A DNA stretch of 25,478 nt from an uncultured Eubacteriales bacterium (GTDB lineage Bacteria; Bacillota; Clostridia; Oscillospirales; Acutalibacteraceae): assembly GCA_934525065.1 (NCBI GenBank), contig CAKSYX010000032.1, forward strand, positions 1 to 25,478, in the 5' to 3' direction. Under the pieces are notes generated by a model. It searched no databases and was not told where the DNA came from. It saw only the letters and a program-made list of their open reading frames with translations. Shown piece after piece: positions 1 through 7,065 of this stretch; position 1 is the stretch's first letter, and every line of letters starts with the position of its first letter. The position numbers and the translations under genes were made by a program.

Positions 1-79
1 AGCGGGGGTCGAACCCGCACGGTGTCGCCACCACTGGATTTTGAGTCCAGCACGTCTGCCAATTCCATCATTCCGGCGC
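1..79 (-). tRNA. tRNA-Leu(CAA), 3' end cut by window edge
   Basis: Read on the minus strand, the 5' acceptor strand GCGCCGG (73-79) is followed by a D arm, an anticodon stem CTGGA/TCCAG enclosing CTCAAAA (anticodon CAA, leucine UUG codon), a long class II variable arm, and a T arm with TTCGA. The window begins just after the T arm, so the 3' acceptor strand is missing. The long variable arm supports Leu. I see no clear promoter directly upstream; it may be read from the rpmB side. Confidence 0.9.
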
Positions 80-138
80 ATTGACCGACAGTGCCGCCGC
101 AGAAACGGAAAAGCACGATCGGTTGTTTGTTTTCAGAC

Positions 139-165
139 AAAAAAAGGGCTTTGCCGAGAAAGCCC
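139..165 (-). terminator. Rho-independent terminator of rpmB
   Basis: On the minus strand GGGCTTT and AAAGCCC form a perfect 7-bp stem around a 6-nt loop, followed directly by seven T. It lies 19 nt beyond the rpmB stop. Confidence 0.85.
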
Positions 166-183
166 AAGAAGTTTCAAATCAAA

Positions 184-372
184 TCAGATTGCGCGAGTGA
201 CCTTACCCGAACGAAGGCAGCGAGTGCAAGCGTAAACACGCTTCGGTGAGCCATTCACGATAGCCTTTACGCGCTTAACGTTGGGCTTCCAGGTTCTGTT
301 TGAACGTCTGTGTGAGTGAGAAACCTTAATGCCGAAGGATACATCCTTGCCGCAGAAATCGCATTTAGCCAT
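184..372 (-). CDS. rpmB: 50S ribosomal protein L28
   Basis: This is a 62-residue basic protein matching bacterial L28, a structural component of the large ribosomal subunit. It begins MAKCDFCGK and carries two CxxC pairs, CDFC near the N-terminus and CTRC near the C-terminus, as in the zinc-ribbon ('C+') form of L28. The ATG at 372 is chosen because AAGGAGG sits at a good distance upstream; the longer GTG-started frame (381) overlaps that binding site. Length is normal. It appears monocistronic, with a promoter at 418-446 and a terminator at 139-165. Confidence 0.96.
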   Translation of the reverse strand: MAKCDFCGKDVSFGIKVSHSHRRSNRTWKPNVKRVKAIVNGSPKRVYACTRCLRSGKVTRAI

Positions 373-417
373 CTTCAGCACCTCCTTATAACTATTGATG
401 AACCATAAGCGAGAAAT

Positions 418-446
418 ATTCTATCAGATATTGAGCCAAAAAGCAA
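418..446 (-). promoter_or_regulatory. rpmB promoter (TTGCTT-N17-TAGAAT)
   Basis: A sigma-A-like pair on the minus strand: -35 TTGCTT (441-446) and -10 TAGAAT (418-423), spaced 17 bp, about 45 nt upstream of the rpmB start. An imperfect AT-rich stem (GAGCAAAAAG against CTTTTTGGCTC) spans roughly 433-482 and could also help end transcription arriving from the feo unit. Confidence 0.65.
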
Positions 447-543
447 GGGTTTTTTGAAAATTTTTCGCCTTTTTGCTCTTTCAACCTGCAAATTTATTGA
501 CTGTGCTTCGTTTCAGAACTACAAGCGAAAAAAATTGATTTTT

Positions 544-684
544 TTACTTTTTGCATTTGTCGCAGCAGCTGCAATCAGAGCCTGTGCAGCAGCCCCCGCG
601 CTTTCTTCTTTTTATGCAGCCGACCGCCGCAAAAGCAATGGCACAAACAAGCAAAACAGAAATAATAATATCCCAGATGTTCAT
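544..684 (-). CDS. FeoB-associated Cys-rich membrane protein
   Basis: A 46-residue protein starting MNIWDIII at the ATG at 684, two nt after the feoB stop, with GGAGGGTG as ribosome binding site. It has one N-terminal transmembrane helix (about residues 4-23), then a basic stretch (KRRKRG), then a short tail with seven cysteines arranged as CC...C.CC..C. Size, topology and position just behind feoB match the FeoB-associated Cys-rich family found in Firmicutes, thought to be a membrane accessory of ferrous iron uptake; its biochemical role is not settled. It is co-translated with feoB and is the last gene of the unit. Only weak AT-rich stems follow it, no strong terminator. Confidence 0.88.
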   Translation of the reverse strand: MNIWDIIISVLLVCAIAFAAVGCIKRRKRGGCCTGSDCSCCDKCKK

Positions 685-686
685 TT

Positions 687-3035
687 TCACCCTCCGAAGC
701 CGAGCAGATTTCCGGCAAGATTAAACATGAAAGCGCCAACCCAGGCAATCACACACTGCCAAACAGCAACGCCCGCCGCCCATTTTACGCCAAGTTCGCG
801 GCGGATTGAAGCCACGGCCGAAACGCAGGGGGAATAAAGCAGACTGAATACCAAAAGGCAAAAAGCCGAAAGCGGAGTCAGAACCTCGGCAATACTGCCC
901 GAGAAAAGCACTTGAAGCGTTGAGGCAAGGCTTTCTTTCGCCATAAAGCCGCTTATGAGGGCCGTGCAGATTCTCCAGTCCCCGAGCCCGAGCGGCGCAA
1001 AAACCGGTGCAATAACGCCGGAAACTGCAGCAAGAATACTGTCCGAAGAATTTTCAACCATGTTGAGTCTTAGGTCAAATTTCTGGAGGAACCAGACGAC
1101 AACCGTTGCAATGAGAATGATTGAGAAGGCTTTCTGCAAAAAGTCCTTGGCCTTTTCCCAAAGCAGCTGAAAAACATTTTTGGGGCTGGGCAGCCTGTAA
1201 TTCGGCAGCTCCATAACGAACGGAACCGGTTCGCCTTTAAAGAGCGTACCCTTATAAAGTAAGGCCGCAAAAATGCCGAAAACAATTCCGAGAAGATAAA
1301 GCGCGGTCATGATAAGTCCGCCCCTTCCGGGGAAGAACACGCTGACAAAAAACGCATAAACGGGCAGCTTTGCCGTACAGCTCATGAACGGAGTCAGAAG
1401 AATTGTCATTTTTCTGTCTCGCTCGCTTGTGAGCGTCCTTGTTGCCATAACTGCCGGAACGGTGCAGCCAAAGCCGATAAGCATCGGAACAATGCTCTTT
1501 CCGGAAAGGCCTATTTTTCTCAAAAGCTTATCCATCACAAAGGCAACGCGCGCAATGTAGCCCGTATCCTCCATAAGCGACAAAAAGAAAAACAGTGTCA
1601 CAATAATAGGCAGAAAGCTGAGCACGCTGCCGACACCGGCAAAAATTCCGTCAATCACAAGAGAGTGAATGATCGGATTGACGTTCGCCGCAGTAAGCCC
1701 TGCGTCTGCAAGGGCGGAAAGCTTATCTATTCCGAGTGCAAGAGCATTCTGAAGCCCTGCACCGATAACGTTGAACGTCAGATAGAACACACCGAGCATT
1801 ATCACCGTAAAGCAGGGAATTGCCGTGTATTTTCCGGTGAGAATCCTGTCAATCTTCTCGCTGCGAAGTCTCTGACGGCTCTCCTTCGGTTTGATTACGG
1901 TTTTTTCGCAAAGCTGTTCGATGAAAGAAAAACGCATATCTGCAATTGCGGCGCTGCGGTCAAGGCCACGTTCGGTTTCCATTTGAGTCACGATGTGTTC
2001 AAGCATTTCAAGCTCGTTTTTGTCAAGCTTAAGCTGCTCAAGAATCAGCCTGTCACCTTCAATTGCCTTTGTTGCGGCAAAACGCACCGGGACGGCACTC
2101 TTCTCCGCATGGTCCTCAATGAGATGAACCACGGCGTGAATACAGCGGTGAACGGCTCCGGCTTTACCGGTTTTTTCGCAAAAATCCTGCTTGAGCGGCT
2201 TTTCCTGAAACCTTGCAACGTGGAGCGCATGGCGGACCAGCTCGTCAACGCCTTCATTCTTTGCGGCGGAAATCGGCACAACAGGGACGCCGAGCATCGC
2301 TTCCATTGCGTTGACATCAATTGAGCCCTGATTGCTGACGACCTCATCCATCATGTTGAGAGCAACAACCATCGGTACATCCATTTCAAGCAGCTGCATT
2401 GTAAGATATAAATTGCGTTCAATATTTGTTGCGTCCACAATGTTTATGATTGCCTTGGGCTTTTCTTCCAAAACAAAATTTCTTGAAACTATCTCTTCGT
2501 TGCTGAACGGAGACATTGAATAGATTCCCGGAAGATCGGTGACAAGTGTTCCGGGATAGCCCTTGATTGAGCCGTCCTTACGGTCAACGGTAACACCGGG
2601 AAAATTACCGACGTGCTGCTTTGCGCCGGTGAGCTGATTGAAAAGCGTTGTTTTTCCGCAGTTTTGATTGCCGACAAGGGCGTAGGTCAGCGTTGTTCCC
2701 TCCGGGAGCGGGTTTTCTTCCTTTTTTGAATGGTACTTTCCTTCTTCGCCAAGGCCGGGATGTTCAAGATTCTGCTCACGGCTGATTCTCTCATGGCTGC
2801 GGCTGCGCTTTTCAATCGGTTCAATTTCAATTTCAGCCGCCTCGGCAAGCCGCAGCGTCAGCTCATAGCCGTGGATTTCAAGTTCCATGGGGTCGCCCAT
2901 CGGCGCAAGCTTAACAAGCGTAACCTCCGCCCCCGGAACCATACCCATATCAAGAAAATGCTGCCTGAGAGCGCCCTTTCCTCCGACTTTTGTTATGACG
3001 GCGTTTTTGCCGACCTTAAGTTCACTGAGTTTCAT
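687..3035 (-). CDS. feoB: Fused FeoA-FeoB ferrous iron transporter
   Basis: A 782-residue protein importing Fe2+ across the cytoplasmic membrane. Residues 1-72 form a FeoA/SH3-like domain, which is a separate small protein in many species. A linker leads to the FeoB G domain: G1 GNQNCGKT (about 122-129), G3 DLPG (167-170), G4 NMMD (227-230), G5 SAAKNEG (256-262). A helical GDI-like region follows, then a polytopic membrane domain from about residue 400 with the conserved GFGCTVPAV gate segment and the second gate repeat ending in the C-terminal helices. The ATG at 3035 is preferred because GGGGAG lies upstream and the reading frame farther 5' runs through the promoter. A palindromic operator-like site covers the transcription start region, consistent with metal-responsive control. 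Confidence 0.95.
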   Translation of the reverse strand: MKLSELKVGKNAVITKVGGKGALRQHFLDMGMVPGAEVTLVKLAPMGDPMELEIHGYELTLRLAEAAEIEIEPIEKRSRSHERISREQNLEHPGLGEEGKYHSKKEENPLPEGTTLTYALVGNQNCGKTTLFNQLTGAKQHVGNFPGVTVDRKDGSIKGYPGTLVTDLPGIYSMSPFSNEEIVSRNFVLEEKPKAIINIVDATNIERNLYLTMQLLEMDVPMVVALNMMDEVVSNQGSIDVNAMEAMLGVPVVPISAAKNEGVDELVRHALHVARFQEKPLKQDFCEKTGKAGAVHRCIHAVVHLIEDHAEKSAVPVRFAATKAIEGDRLILEQLKLDKNELEMLEHIVTQMETERGLDRSAAIADMRFSFIEQLCEKTVIKPKESRQRLRSEKIDRILTGKYTAIPCFTVIMLGVFYLTFNVIGAGLQNALALGIDKLSALADAGLTAANVNPIIHSLVIDGIFAGVGSVLSFLPIIVTLFFFLSLMEDTGYIARVAFVMDKLLRKIGLSGKSIVPMLIGFGCTVPAVMATRTLTSERDRKMTILLTPFMSCTAKLPVYAFFVSVFFPGRGGLIMTALYLLGIVFGIFAALLYKGTLFKGEPVPFVMELPNYRLPSPKNVFQLLWEKAKDFLQKAFSIILIATVVVWFLQKFDLRLNMVENSSDSILAAVSGVIAPVFAPLGLGDWRICTALISGFMAKESLASTLQVLFSGSIAEVLTPLSAFCLLVFSLLYSPCVSAVASIRRELGVKWAAGVAVWQCVIAWVGAFMFNLAGNLLGFGG

Positions 3036-3063
3036 ATGTACTCCCCATAATATAACTGCAAGT

Positions 3064-3084
3064 TTGTCATTATAATAATAACAA
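3064..3084 (-). promoter_or_regulatory. Palindromic operator, candidate metalloregulator site
   Basis: A 21-bp inverted repeat, TTGTTATTAT-T-ATAATGACAA on the minus strand, with one mismatch between its 10-bp halves. It abuts the 3' edge of the -10 box of the feo promoter, so a bound protein would block initiation. Its position and AT-rich TTATTAT/ATAATGA halves suggest a Fur-type or DtxR-type iron repressor; the match to the classical Fur consensus is only partial. Confidence 0.55.
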
Positions 3085-3112
3085 TTATATATCCGCCTCC
3101 CGTTTCGGTCAA
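3084..3112 (-). promoter_or_regulatory. feo promoter (TTGACC-N17-TATAAT)
   Basis: Minus-strand -35 TTGACC (3107-3112) and perfect -10 TATAAT (3084-3089) are spaced exactly 17 bp, 49 nt upstream of the feoAB start. It starts just beyond the sialidase terminator, so feo is an independent unit. Confidence 0.8.
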
Positions 3113-3146
3113 TATCTGACAGGAATAAATACATTATATTTTAAAA

Positions 3147-3195
3147 CATCAAAAACGGCAGATGCATCCGCAGCAAAGGACAGTGCATCCGCCGT
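3147..3195 (-). terminator. Rho-independent terminator after sialidase
   Basis: ACGGCGGATGCA (3184-3195) pairs with TGCATCTGCCGT (3155-3166) in a 12-bp stem with one G-U pair; the downstream strand runs into TTTTTGATGTTTT. It lies 38 nt past the sialidase stop. Confidence 0.85.
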
Positions 3196-3233
3196 AATTC
3201 AAATCGGCTTATATAATTATATGAAAACCTTTC

Positions 3234-4691
3234 TCAAAAAAGGAGCTCCTCCCTTTCAAAAACGGTGAAGGTGATTTCGCCGTCCCTGTTTTCAAAAAGC
3301 ATTGCAATTCTTCCGTCTTTGAGTTCGCTCAGGCAGGAATACATGAACTCGCCCTCCGGAAGGGCTGTTGTTTTGAGAAGCTTCATGCTGTTTGCGTCAA
3401 AGACAAAAATTTTTCCGTTGCTTCTGGTGTGCTTTCCGTTCTGAACGCCGGTCGGGCAGGAAACGAGAATATAGCTTTCATTTCCGTTTTCAACCGTAAT
3501 TGCGCTGAGCATACATGAAGAAGTCGATTCAACCTCTGTAACAACAGCCGTGCTCCAGCTGTATTCGCCGTTTTCCTTCACCGCGTCTGCATAGCAGATA
3601 TGCTCGCTCGCGTTTCGGAAAAAGCAGCGCAGCGTTCCGTCCGAAAGCTCAATGAGCTGACTTTCGCCGGAGTATTCAAACCTTTCGTCGCTTTCAATGC
3701 CGGCGCTCCTTTTCCAGGTTTTTCCGCCGTCCTCGGAATAAATAAATGAAGCTTTTTGTCCTGCGGCATTTTTATTGAAAACATACGCCGAAAAAACGAG
3801 CGTTCCGTCCTTTGTGTATACTCCCCTGCCGGGACCTACGCCATAGAAGGTTTCGTTCTCCTTTTTAACGTTGAGCAGTTTCGGAGCGCCGAAGCTCTCT
3901 CCGCCATCGGTCGAGCACGTCAGGTAAAGATACGTCGTCGGAACGACGGAATACTTCATCGCGCCTTGTATGTAAAAGATATTGCCTGCGCTTTCGCCTT
4001 TTTCATCATAGAGATTGAAGCATTCGTCAATTTTGAAGCCCGTTTTATCGCCGTTATTTTTGAGGATATCCGAATAGCCGAGGACAAAGTTTTCAATGTC
4101 AACCTTGCAGTTATACGAAAGGCCATGGTTTGAGGAAATCTTCAGCGTTCCGTCCTCATTGAACGCCGAACCCTTTGACGCTCCCTTCATTCCGGAACGC
4201 AAAACGATATTGCGTCCGCCGGAATAAAAGGTTGCAAGCATCCAGACATTTTTTCCGTCGGTCAGAAGCTCCGGATCCATAATAGCCGTTGAGCGGGGAG
4301 AAAAAGCGTTGCCGTTGTCTCCGAGGTAGTTTGCGGTGTAGCTTTTCCATGTTTTTCCGCTGTCGTCGCTCAAGGCAACGATTGTGTCAAGTCCGCCGCC
4401 GTCCTGAGTTTTGTCATACCTTGCGTCAGCCGCGGCAACGATTCTTCCGCTTTCAAGCGTCACCATCGCCGGTATGCGGAAGTTTTCGCTCTCTCCGGTA
4501 ACATTCCTGACAAAGGGCTGATTATCTGTTTCAACGGGCTGCGGCCTTTGCGCGACCGAAACAGGTCTGCGCGAACGGGCAAGCGCAACACCGCCGCCGA
4601 TTGCACCGGCCGCAACAGCAACGGCAGTAACCGCAAGAATTATCTTTTTTGCCCTGCCGTGTTTTTGACTTTTATTTTCGGTTTTCTTCAT
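3234..4691 (-). CDS. Membrane-anchored exo-alpha-sialidase (GH33-like)
   Basis: A 485-residue protein expected to cleave terminal sialic acids from glycans outside the cell. A Lys/Arg-rich N-terminus and one hydrophobic helix (about residues 17-38) look like an uncleaved signal anchor or signal peptide. The sialidase beta-propeller shows the FRIP motif (71-74), Asp boxes SDDSGKTW (about 108), STDGGESF (about 260) and SEDGGKTW (about 319), PGRG and FFRN segments that likely give the other two triad arginines, a Glu in GESQLIEL, and the late YSCL tyrosine segment where the nucleophile normally lies. An insert at about 160-250 interrupts the propeller. I see no LPXTG, CBM or dockerin. The ATG at 4691 has AAGGGG upstream. 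It lies 23 nt behind the amidohydrolase gene and is likely co-transcribed. No sialic-acid uptake or catabolism genes are in the window. Confidence 0.88.
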   Translation of the reverse strand: MKKTENKSQKHGRAKKIILAVTAVAVAAGAIGGGVALARSRRPVSVAQRPQPVETDNQPFVRNVTGESENFRIPAMVTLESGRIVAAADARYDKTQDGGGLDTIVALSDDSGKTWKSYTANYLGDNGNAFSPRSTAIMDPELLTDGKNVWMLATFYSGGRNIVLRSGMKGASKGSAFNEDGTLKISSNHGLSYNCKVDIENFVLGYSDILKNNGDKTGFKIDECFNLYDEKGESAGNIFYIQGAMKYSVVPTTYLYLTCSTDGGESFGAPKLLNVKKENETFYGVGPGRGVYTKDGTLVFSAYVFNKNAAGQKASFIYSEDGGKTWKRSAGIESDERFEYSGESQLIELSDGTLRCFFRNASEHICYADAVKENGEYSWSTAVVTEVESTSSCMLSAITVENGNESYILVSCPTGVQNGKHTRSNGKIFVFDANSMKLLKTTALPEGEFMYSCLSELKDGRIAMLFENRDGEITFTVFEREELLF

Positions 4692-4714
4692 GAGTTTTCC
4701 CCTTGCAAAGCCTT

Positions 4715-5995
4715 TCAGTTGTAGTATTTATCAAGCTCGGTGTCGCATTTTTCGTACTTTTTGATTTTCGGATTGCTGTATACCCTTCCGCGTGCAACGA
4801 CCATGTACGGCTGAGAAAGGGTTCTGAAGTCGTCAAGCGGATTTGCCGAGGATACAAGCATATCGGCGCATTTTCCAACCTCAATGCTGCCGGTCTCCTT
4901 TTCAATTCCGAGTATCTCTGCGTTTTTAAGCGTTGCAGTATAAAGCGCAAACGCAGGTGAAGCCTCAACGTCCCTTTCAAAATAATGCAGCTCGCGCCAC
5001 ATATTGTAGTGGGTAGTATACGGACAGCCGGTATCGGTGCCGAGACCTACCGGGATATCGTTTTCAAGTGCGGTTTTTGAGCCTGCAACCATGTTGTTAT
5101 AAACAACGTTTGAGTTATACTGAACCGCTTCGGAAATTCCGAGCGTGGCTCTGTCAAAGCGCGCCATCGGCATCGCCGGAGAAAGAGTACAGATCATTGC
5201 CGCACCGCTTTCCTTGAAGGCTTTGATTTCCGCTTCGGAAAGCGTTGAGCCGTGTTCAATTGAATCAACGCCGTTGTTCACGGCTGTTCTGACGCCCTCC
5301 GGGCTTTGAACGTGCGCCGCAACCTTGAGTCCGTGGGCGTGTGCCCTGTCGCAGCAGGCCTTAATCATATCCGCCTGCATCATAAGTCTGCCCGGTTCGC
5401 CCTTGACCTTGGCGTCCATTACGCCACCGGTGATCATCAGCTTTATGAGGTCAACACCCTGAGAAGCAAGGTCGTCAACCATTGAAACGGCTTCTTCAAC
5501 CGTCTTTGCGCCCCTTGCAACAGAACCGACCATGTGCCCGCCGGGAACGCCGATAGCATAGTTTGCGGCGAGAATTCTGGGGCCTTCAAGCTTTCCGGAG
5601 TTTATTCTGTCTCGAAGCTTGGTGTCAACGTTTCCGAGACCGCCAACGGCACGAAGAGTGGTTACACCGGAGAGAAGTCCCTGCATTGCATATGAATGGC
5701 AGATTCTGAGCGTGACCTCCCTCATGAAAGCCGAAGAAAGCGCAAGCCTTGCAAGCTCATCTGCCTTCAGCGGTTTGTTCTTCGGTCTGCCGCCGGCAGG
5801 AAGATGAACGTGGAGGTTGATAAGCCCGGGCATAAGATACTTTCCGGAAAGGTCGATAACCTTGTCCCGGCTTTGCGCCTTGACAGAGCCGATTTCAACA
5901 ATTTCCCCGTTTTCAACCGCAACATCGGTGCCCGGCTTTGCGGTCATATTCTTTGTTCCGTCAAGAAGTATGCAGTTTTTAAAAATCGTTTTCAT
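4715..5995 (-). CDS. Metal-dependent amidohydrolase (imidazolonepropionase-related)
   Basis: A 426-residue amidohydrolase-superfamily enzyme of the COG1228 type (imidazolonepropionase, Xaa-Pro and related cyclic or peptide amide hydrolases). The binuclear metal set is visible: HVH (62-64), a Lys in LIKLMITGG (about 185, probably carbamylated), His in AAHVQS (about 228), His in SIEHGST (about 248) and Asp in GLGTDTG (about 321). No signal peptide; cytosolic. The ATG at 5995 is chosen because AAGGTGAG precedes it; the longer frame to 6046 starts inside the leader. Substrate cannot be deduced. Its partner in the operon is the sialidase, but I know of no standard pathway using both. A promoter lies at 6072-6100 and a leader stem-loop at 6032-6058. 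Confidence 0.85.
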   Translation of the reverse strand: MKTIFKNCILLDGTKNMTAKPGTDVAVENGEIVEIGSVKAQSRDKVIDLSGKYLMPGLINLHVHLPAGGRPKNKPLKADELARLALSSAFMREVTLRICHSYAMQGLLSGVTTLRAVGGLGNVDTKLRDRINSGKLEGPRILAANYAIGVPGGHMVGSVARGAKTVEEAVSMVDDLASQGVDLIKLMITGGVMDAKVKGEPGRLMMQADMIKACCDRAHAHGLKVAAHVQSPEGVRTAVNNGVDSIEHGSTLSEAEIKAFKESGAAMICTLSPAMPMARFDRATLGISEAVQYNSNVVYNNMVAGSKTALENDIPVGLGTDTGCPYTTHYNMWRELHYFERDVEASPAFALYTATLKNAEILGIEKETGSIEVGKCADMLVSSANPLDDFRTLSQPYMVVARGRVYSNPKIKKYEKCDTELDKYYN

Positions 5996-6031
5996 TATCT
6001 CACCTTCATAGTTTTTTCGTATTGTTGCACC

Positions 6032-6058
6032 GATGCGCCGATACACTTCGGGCGCATC
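6032..6058 (-). promoter_or_regulatory. Stem-loop in amidohydrolase leader
   Basis: A perfect 8-bp inverted repeat, GATGCGCC and GGCGCATC, around an 11-nt loop in the 5' leader between the promoter and the ribosome binding site. No T run follows, so it is not a terminator; mRNA stabilisation or protein binding is possible. Confidence 0.45.
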
Positions 6059-6071
6059 TTAAACCAAAGCT

Positions 6072-6100
6072 ATTATACTATATCGCAAGCAGAAAAGCAA
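6072..6100 (-). promoter_or_regulatory. Amidohydrolase-sialidase promoter (TTGCTT-N17-TATAAT)
   Basis: Minus-strand -35 TTGCTT (6095-6100) and perfect -10 TATAAT (6072-6077), 17 bp apart, about 77 nt upstream of the amidohydrolase start. Confidence 0.75.
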
Positions 6101-6103
6101 ACA

Positions 6104-6158
6104 GCCCGAAGGAATAACGGGCAAAGAGAAGCTCCGCTTCCGAAGAGCGAAAGCGGAG
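6104..6158 (-). terminator. Tandem hairpins ending the Hdr-fumarate operon
   Basis: On the minus strand CTCCGCTT/AAGCGGAG (6132-6158, 8-bp perfect stem) is followed by CTTCTCTTTG, then GCCCG/CGGGC (6104-6122) followed by TGTTTGCTTTT. The T tracts are interrupted, but two stems in a row right after the last gene and just before the next promoter make a terminator the best reading. Confidence 0.6.
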
Positions 6159-6167
6159 TGTTTGTTT

Positions 6168-6485
6168 TTATTTCTTTTCGGCTTCCTCAGCCTGCTTGTC
6201 ATACTTCTTGTTGATGAAGTAAATTACAACGTTTGCGGAAACCATAACAAGATTAAGGAAATATACCGCAATAACAAAAACCGTTTTGCCTGTAACCGTT
6301 GCAATGGTTCCGTTGCTTATGGCAATAAACTTTGCCGCAATTCCGGCAACGTAACCGGTGATGATGAGAAGAGTGAACGAAAGGCTCATGTTTTTCGCGC
6401 TCTTTGCCTTTGCGTTTTTATAGGCGTTCATCGGCCACGAGCAACCGAAGCAGATGAGCATTATCGTTTCAAGAATCTCTGCCAT
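6168..6485 (-). CDS. Small PQ-loop/SemiSWEET-like membrane protein
   Basis: A 105-residue integral membrane protein with about three hydrophobic helices (roughly residues 3-20, 36-57, 66-89) and a charged C-terminal tail. The first helix contains CFGCSWP followed by N and a basic stretch (KNAKAKSAKNMS), a pattern resembling the conserved Pro turn of SemiSWEET/PQ-loop proteins; GYVAGIAAK follows in helix 2. Such half-transporters dimerise. It is the last gene of the fumarate operon, 18 nt after the fumarase beta subunit, with AAAGGA upstream. The context suggests a link to moving a pathway intermediate such as succinate or malate, but this is inference and the family assignment is tentative. 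Confidence 0.6.
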   Translation of the reverse strand: MAEILETIMLICFGCSWPMNAYKNAKAKSAKNMSLSFTLLIITGYVAGIAAKFIAISNGTIATVTGKTVFVIAVYFLNLVMVSANVVIYFINKKYDKQAEEAEKK

Positions 6486-6503
6486 TTATAAATTCCTTTC
6501 AAA

Positions 6504-7055
6504 TCAAAGCTTCTTATATTTTTCAAGTGCAAGGTCATAGAGGTTGGTTCCCTCGCTGTCGATTACAACGATAACCGGGAAGTTTTCAACATAGAGCTTT
6601 CTGATCGCTTCCGCGCCAAGGTCGTCATAAGCAATGACTTCGGAGGACTTGATGCACCGGGAAAGCAGTGCGCCTGCTCCGCCGACGGCCGCAAAGTAAA
6701 CAGCCTTGTTGCGGACGATTGCATCAACAACTTCCTTCGTTCTTCTTCCCTTGCCGATCATCCCTCTTAAACCAAGGTCAAGAAGCTCGGGTGCATAGGG
6801 GTCCATTCTGCCTGCAGTGGTCGGGCCGGCACTGCCGATGGGTCTGCCCTCTCTCGCCGGAGAGGGACCCATGTAGTAAATTACATTGCCTTCAACGTCA
6901 AACGGGAGCTTTTCGCCGTTTTTGAGGGCTTCGTCCATTCTTTTGTGAGCCGCATCTCTGGCGGTGTAAACCGTTCCGGTGAGATAGACATAATCTCCGG
7001 TGCGAAGCGCTGCGGCATCCTCTTTGCTCAAAGGTACATTGATTTTCTTGTTCAT
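6504..7055 (-). CDS. fumB: Class I fumarate hydratase, beta (C-terminal) subunit
   Basis: A 183-residue subunit of the two-component Fe-S hydro-lyases (fumarase / tartrate dehydratase family), which with the alpha subunit interconverts malate and fumarate. The family signature is clear: GDYVYLTGTVYTARDAAH near the N-terminus, YMGPSPA, GSAGPTTAGRMD, GMIGKGRR and YFAAVGGAGALLS. The ATG at 7055 is chosen because GAGGTGA sits seven nt upstream; a GTG nine nt farther (7064) is less likely. Eleven nt separate it from the alpha subunit stop. L-tartrate dehydratase is the alternative, but adjacency to fumarate reductase favours fumarase working in the malate-to-fumarate direction. Confidence 0.9.
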   Translation of the reverse strand: MNKKINVPLSKEDAAALRTGDYVYLTGTVYTARDAAHKRMDEALKNGEKLPFDVEGNVIYYMGPSPAREGRPIGSAGPTTAGRMDPYAPELLDLGLRGMIGKGRRTKEVVDAIVRNKAVYFAAVGGAGALLSRCIKSSEVIAYDDLGAEAIRKLYVENFPVIVVIDSEGTNLYDLALEKYKKL

Positions 7056-7065
7056 AGCCGTCACC

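Noticed and set aside
454..837. A 127-codon plus-strand frame at the end of the feo unit
   Set aside because: It is antisense to the FeoB-associated Cys-rich gene and the 3' end of feoB; low-complexity and without a start signal.
1665..2324. A 219-codon plus-strand open frame opposite feoB
   Set aside because: It lies within the FeoB GTPase and membrane coding sequence on the other strand and shows no domain of its own.
3036..3134. 33-residue N-terminal extension of FeoAB
   Set aside because: The extension runs through the promoter and operator; the ATG at 3035 has a proper ribosome binding site and the usual FeoA start.
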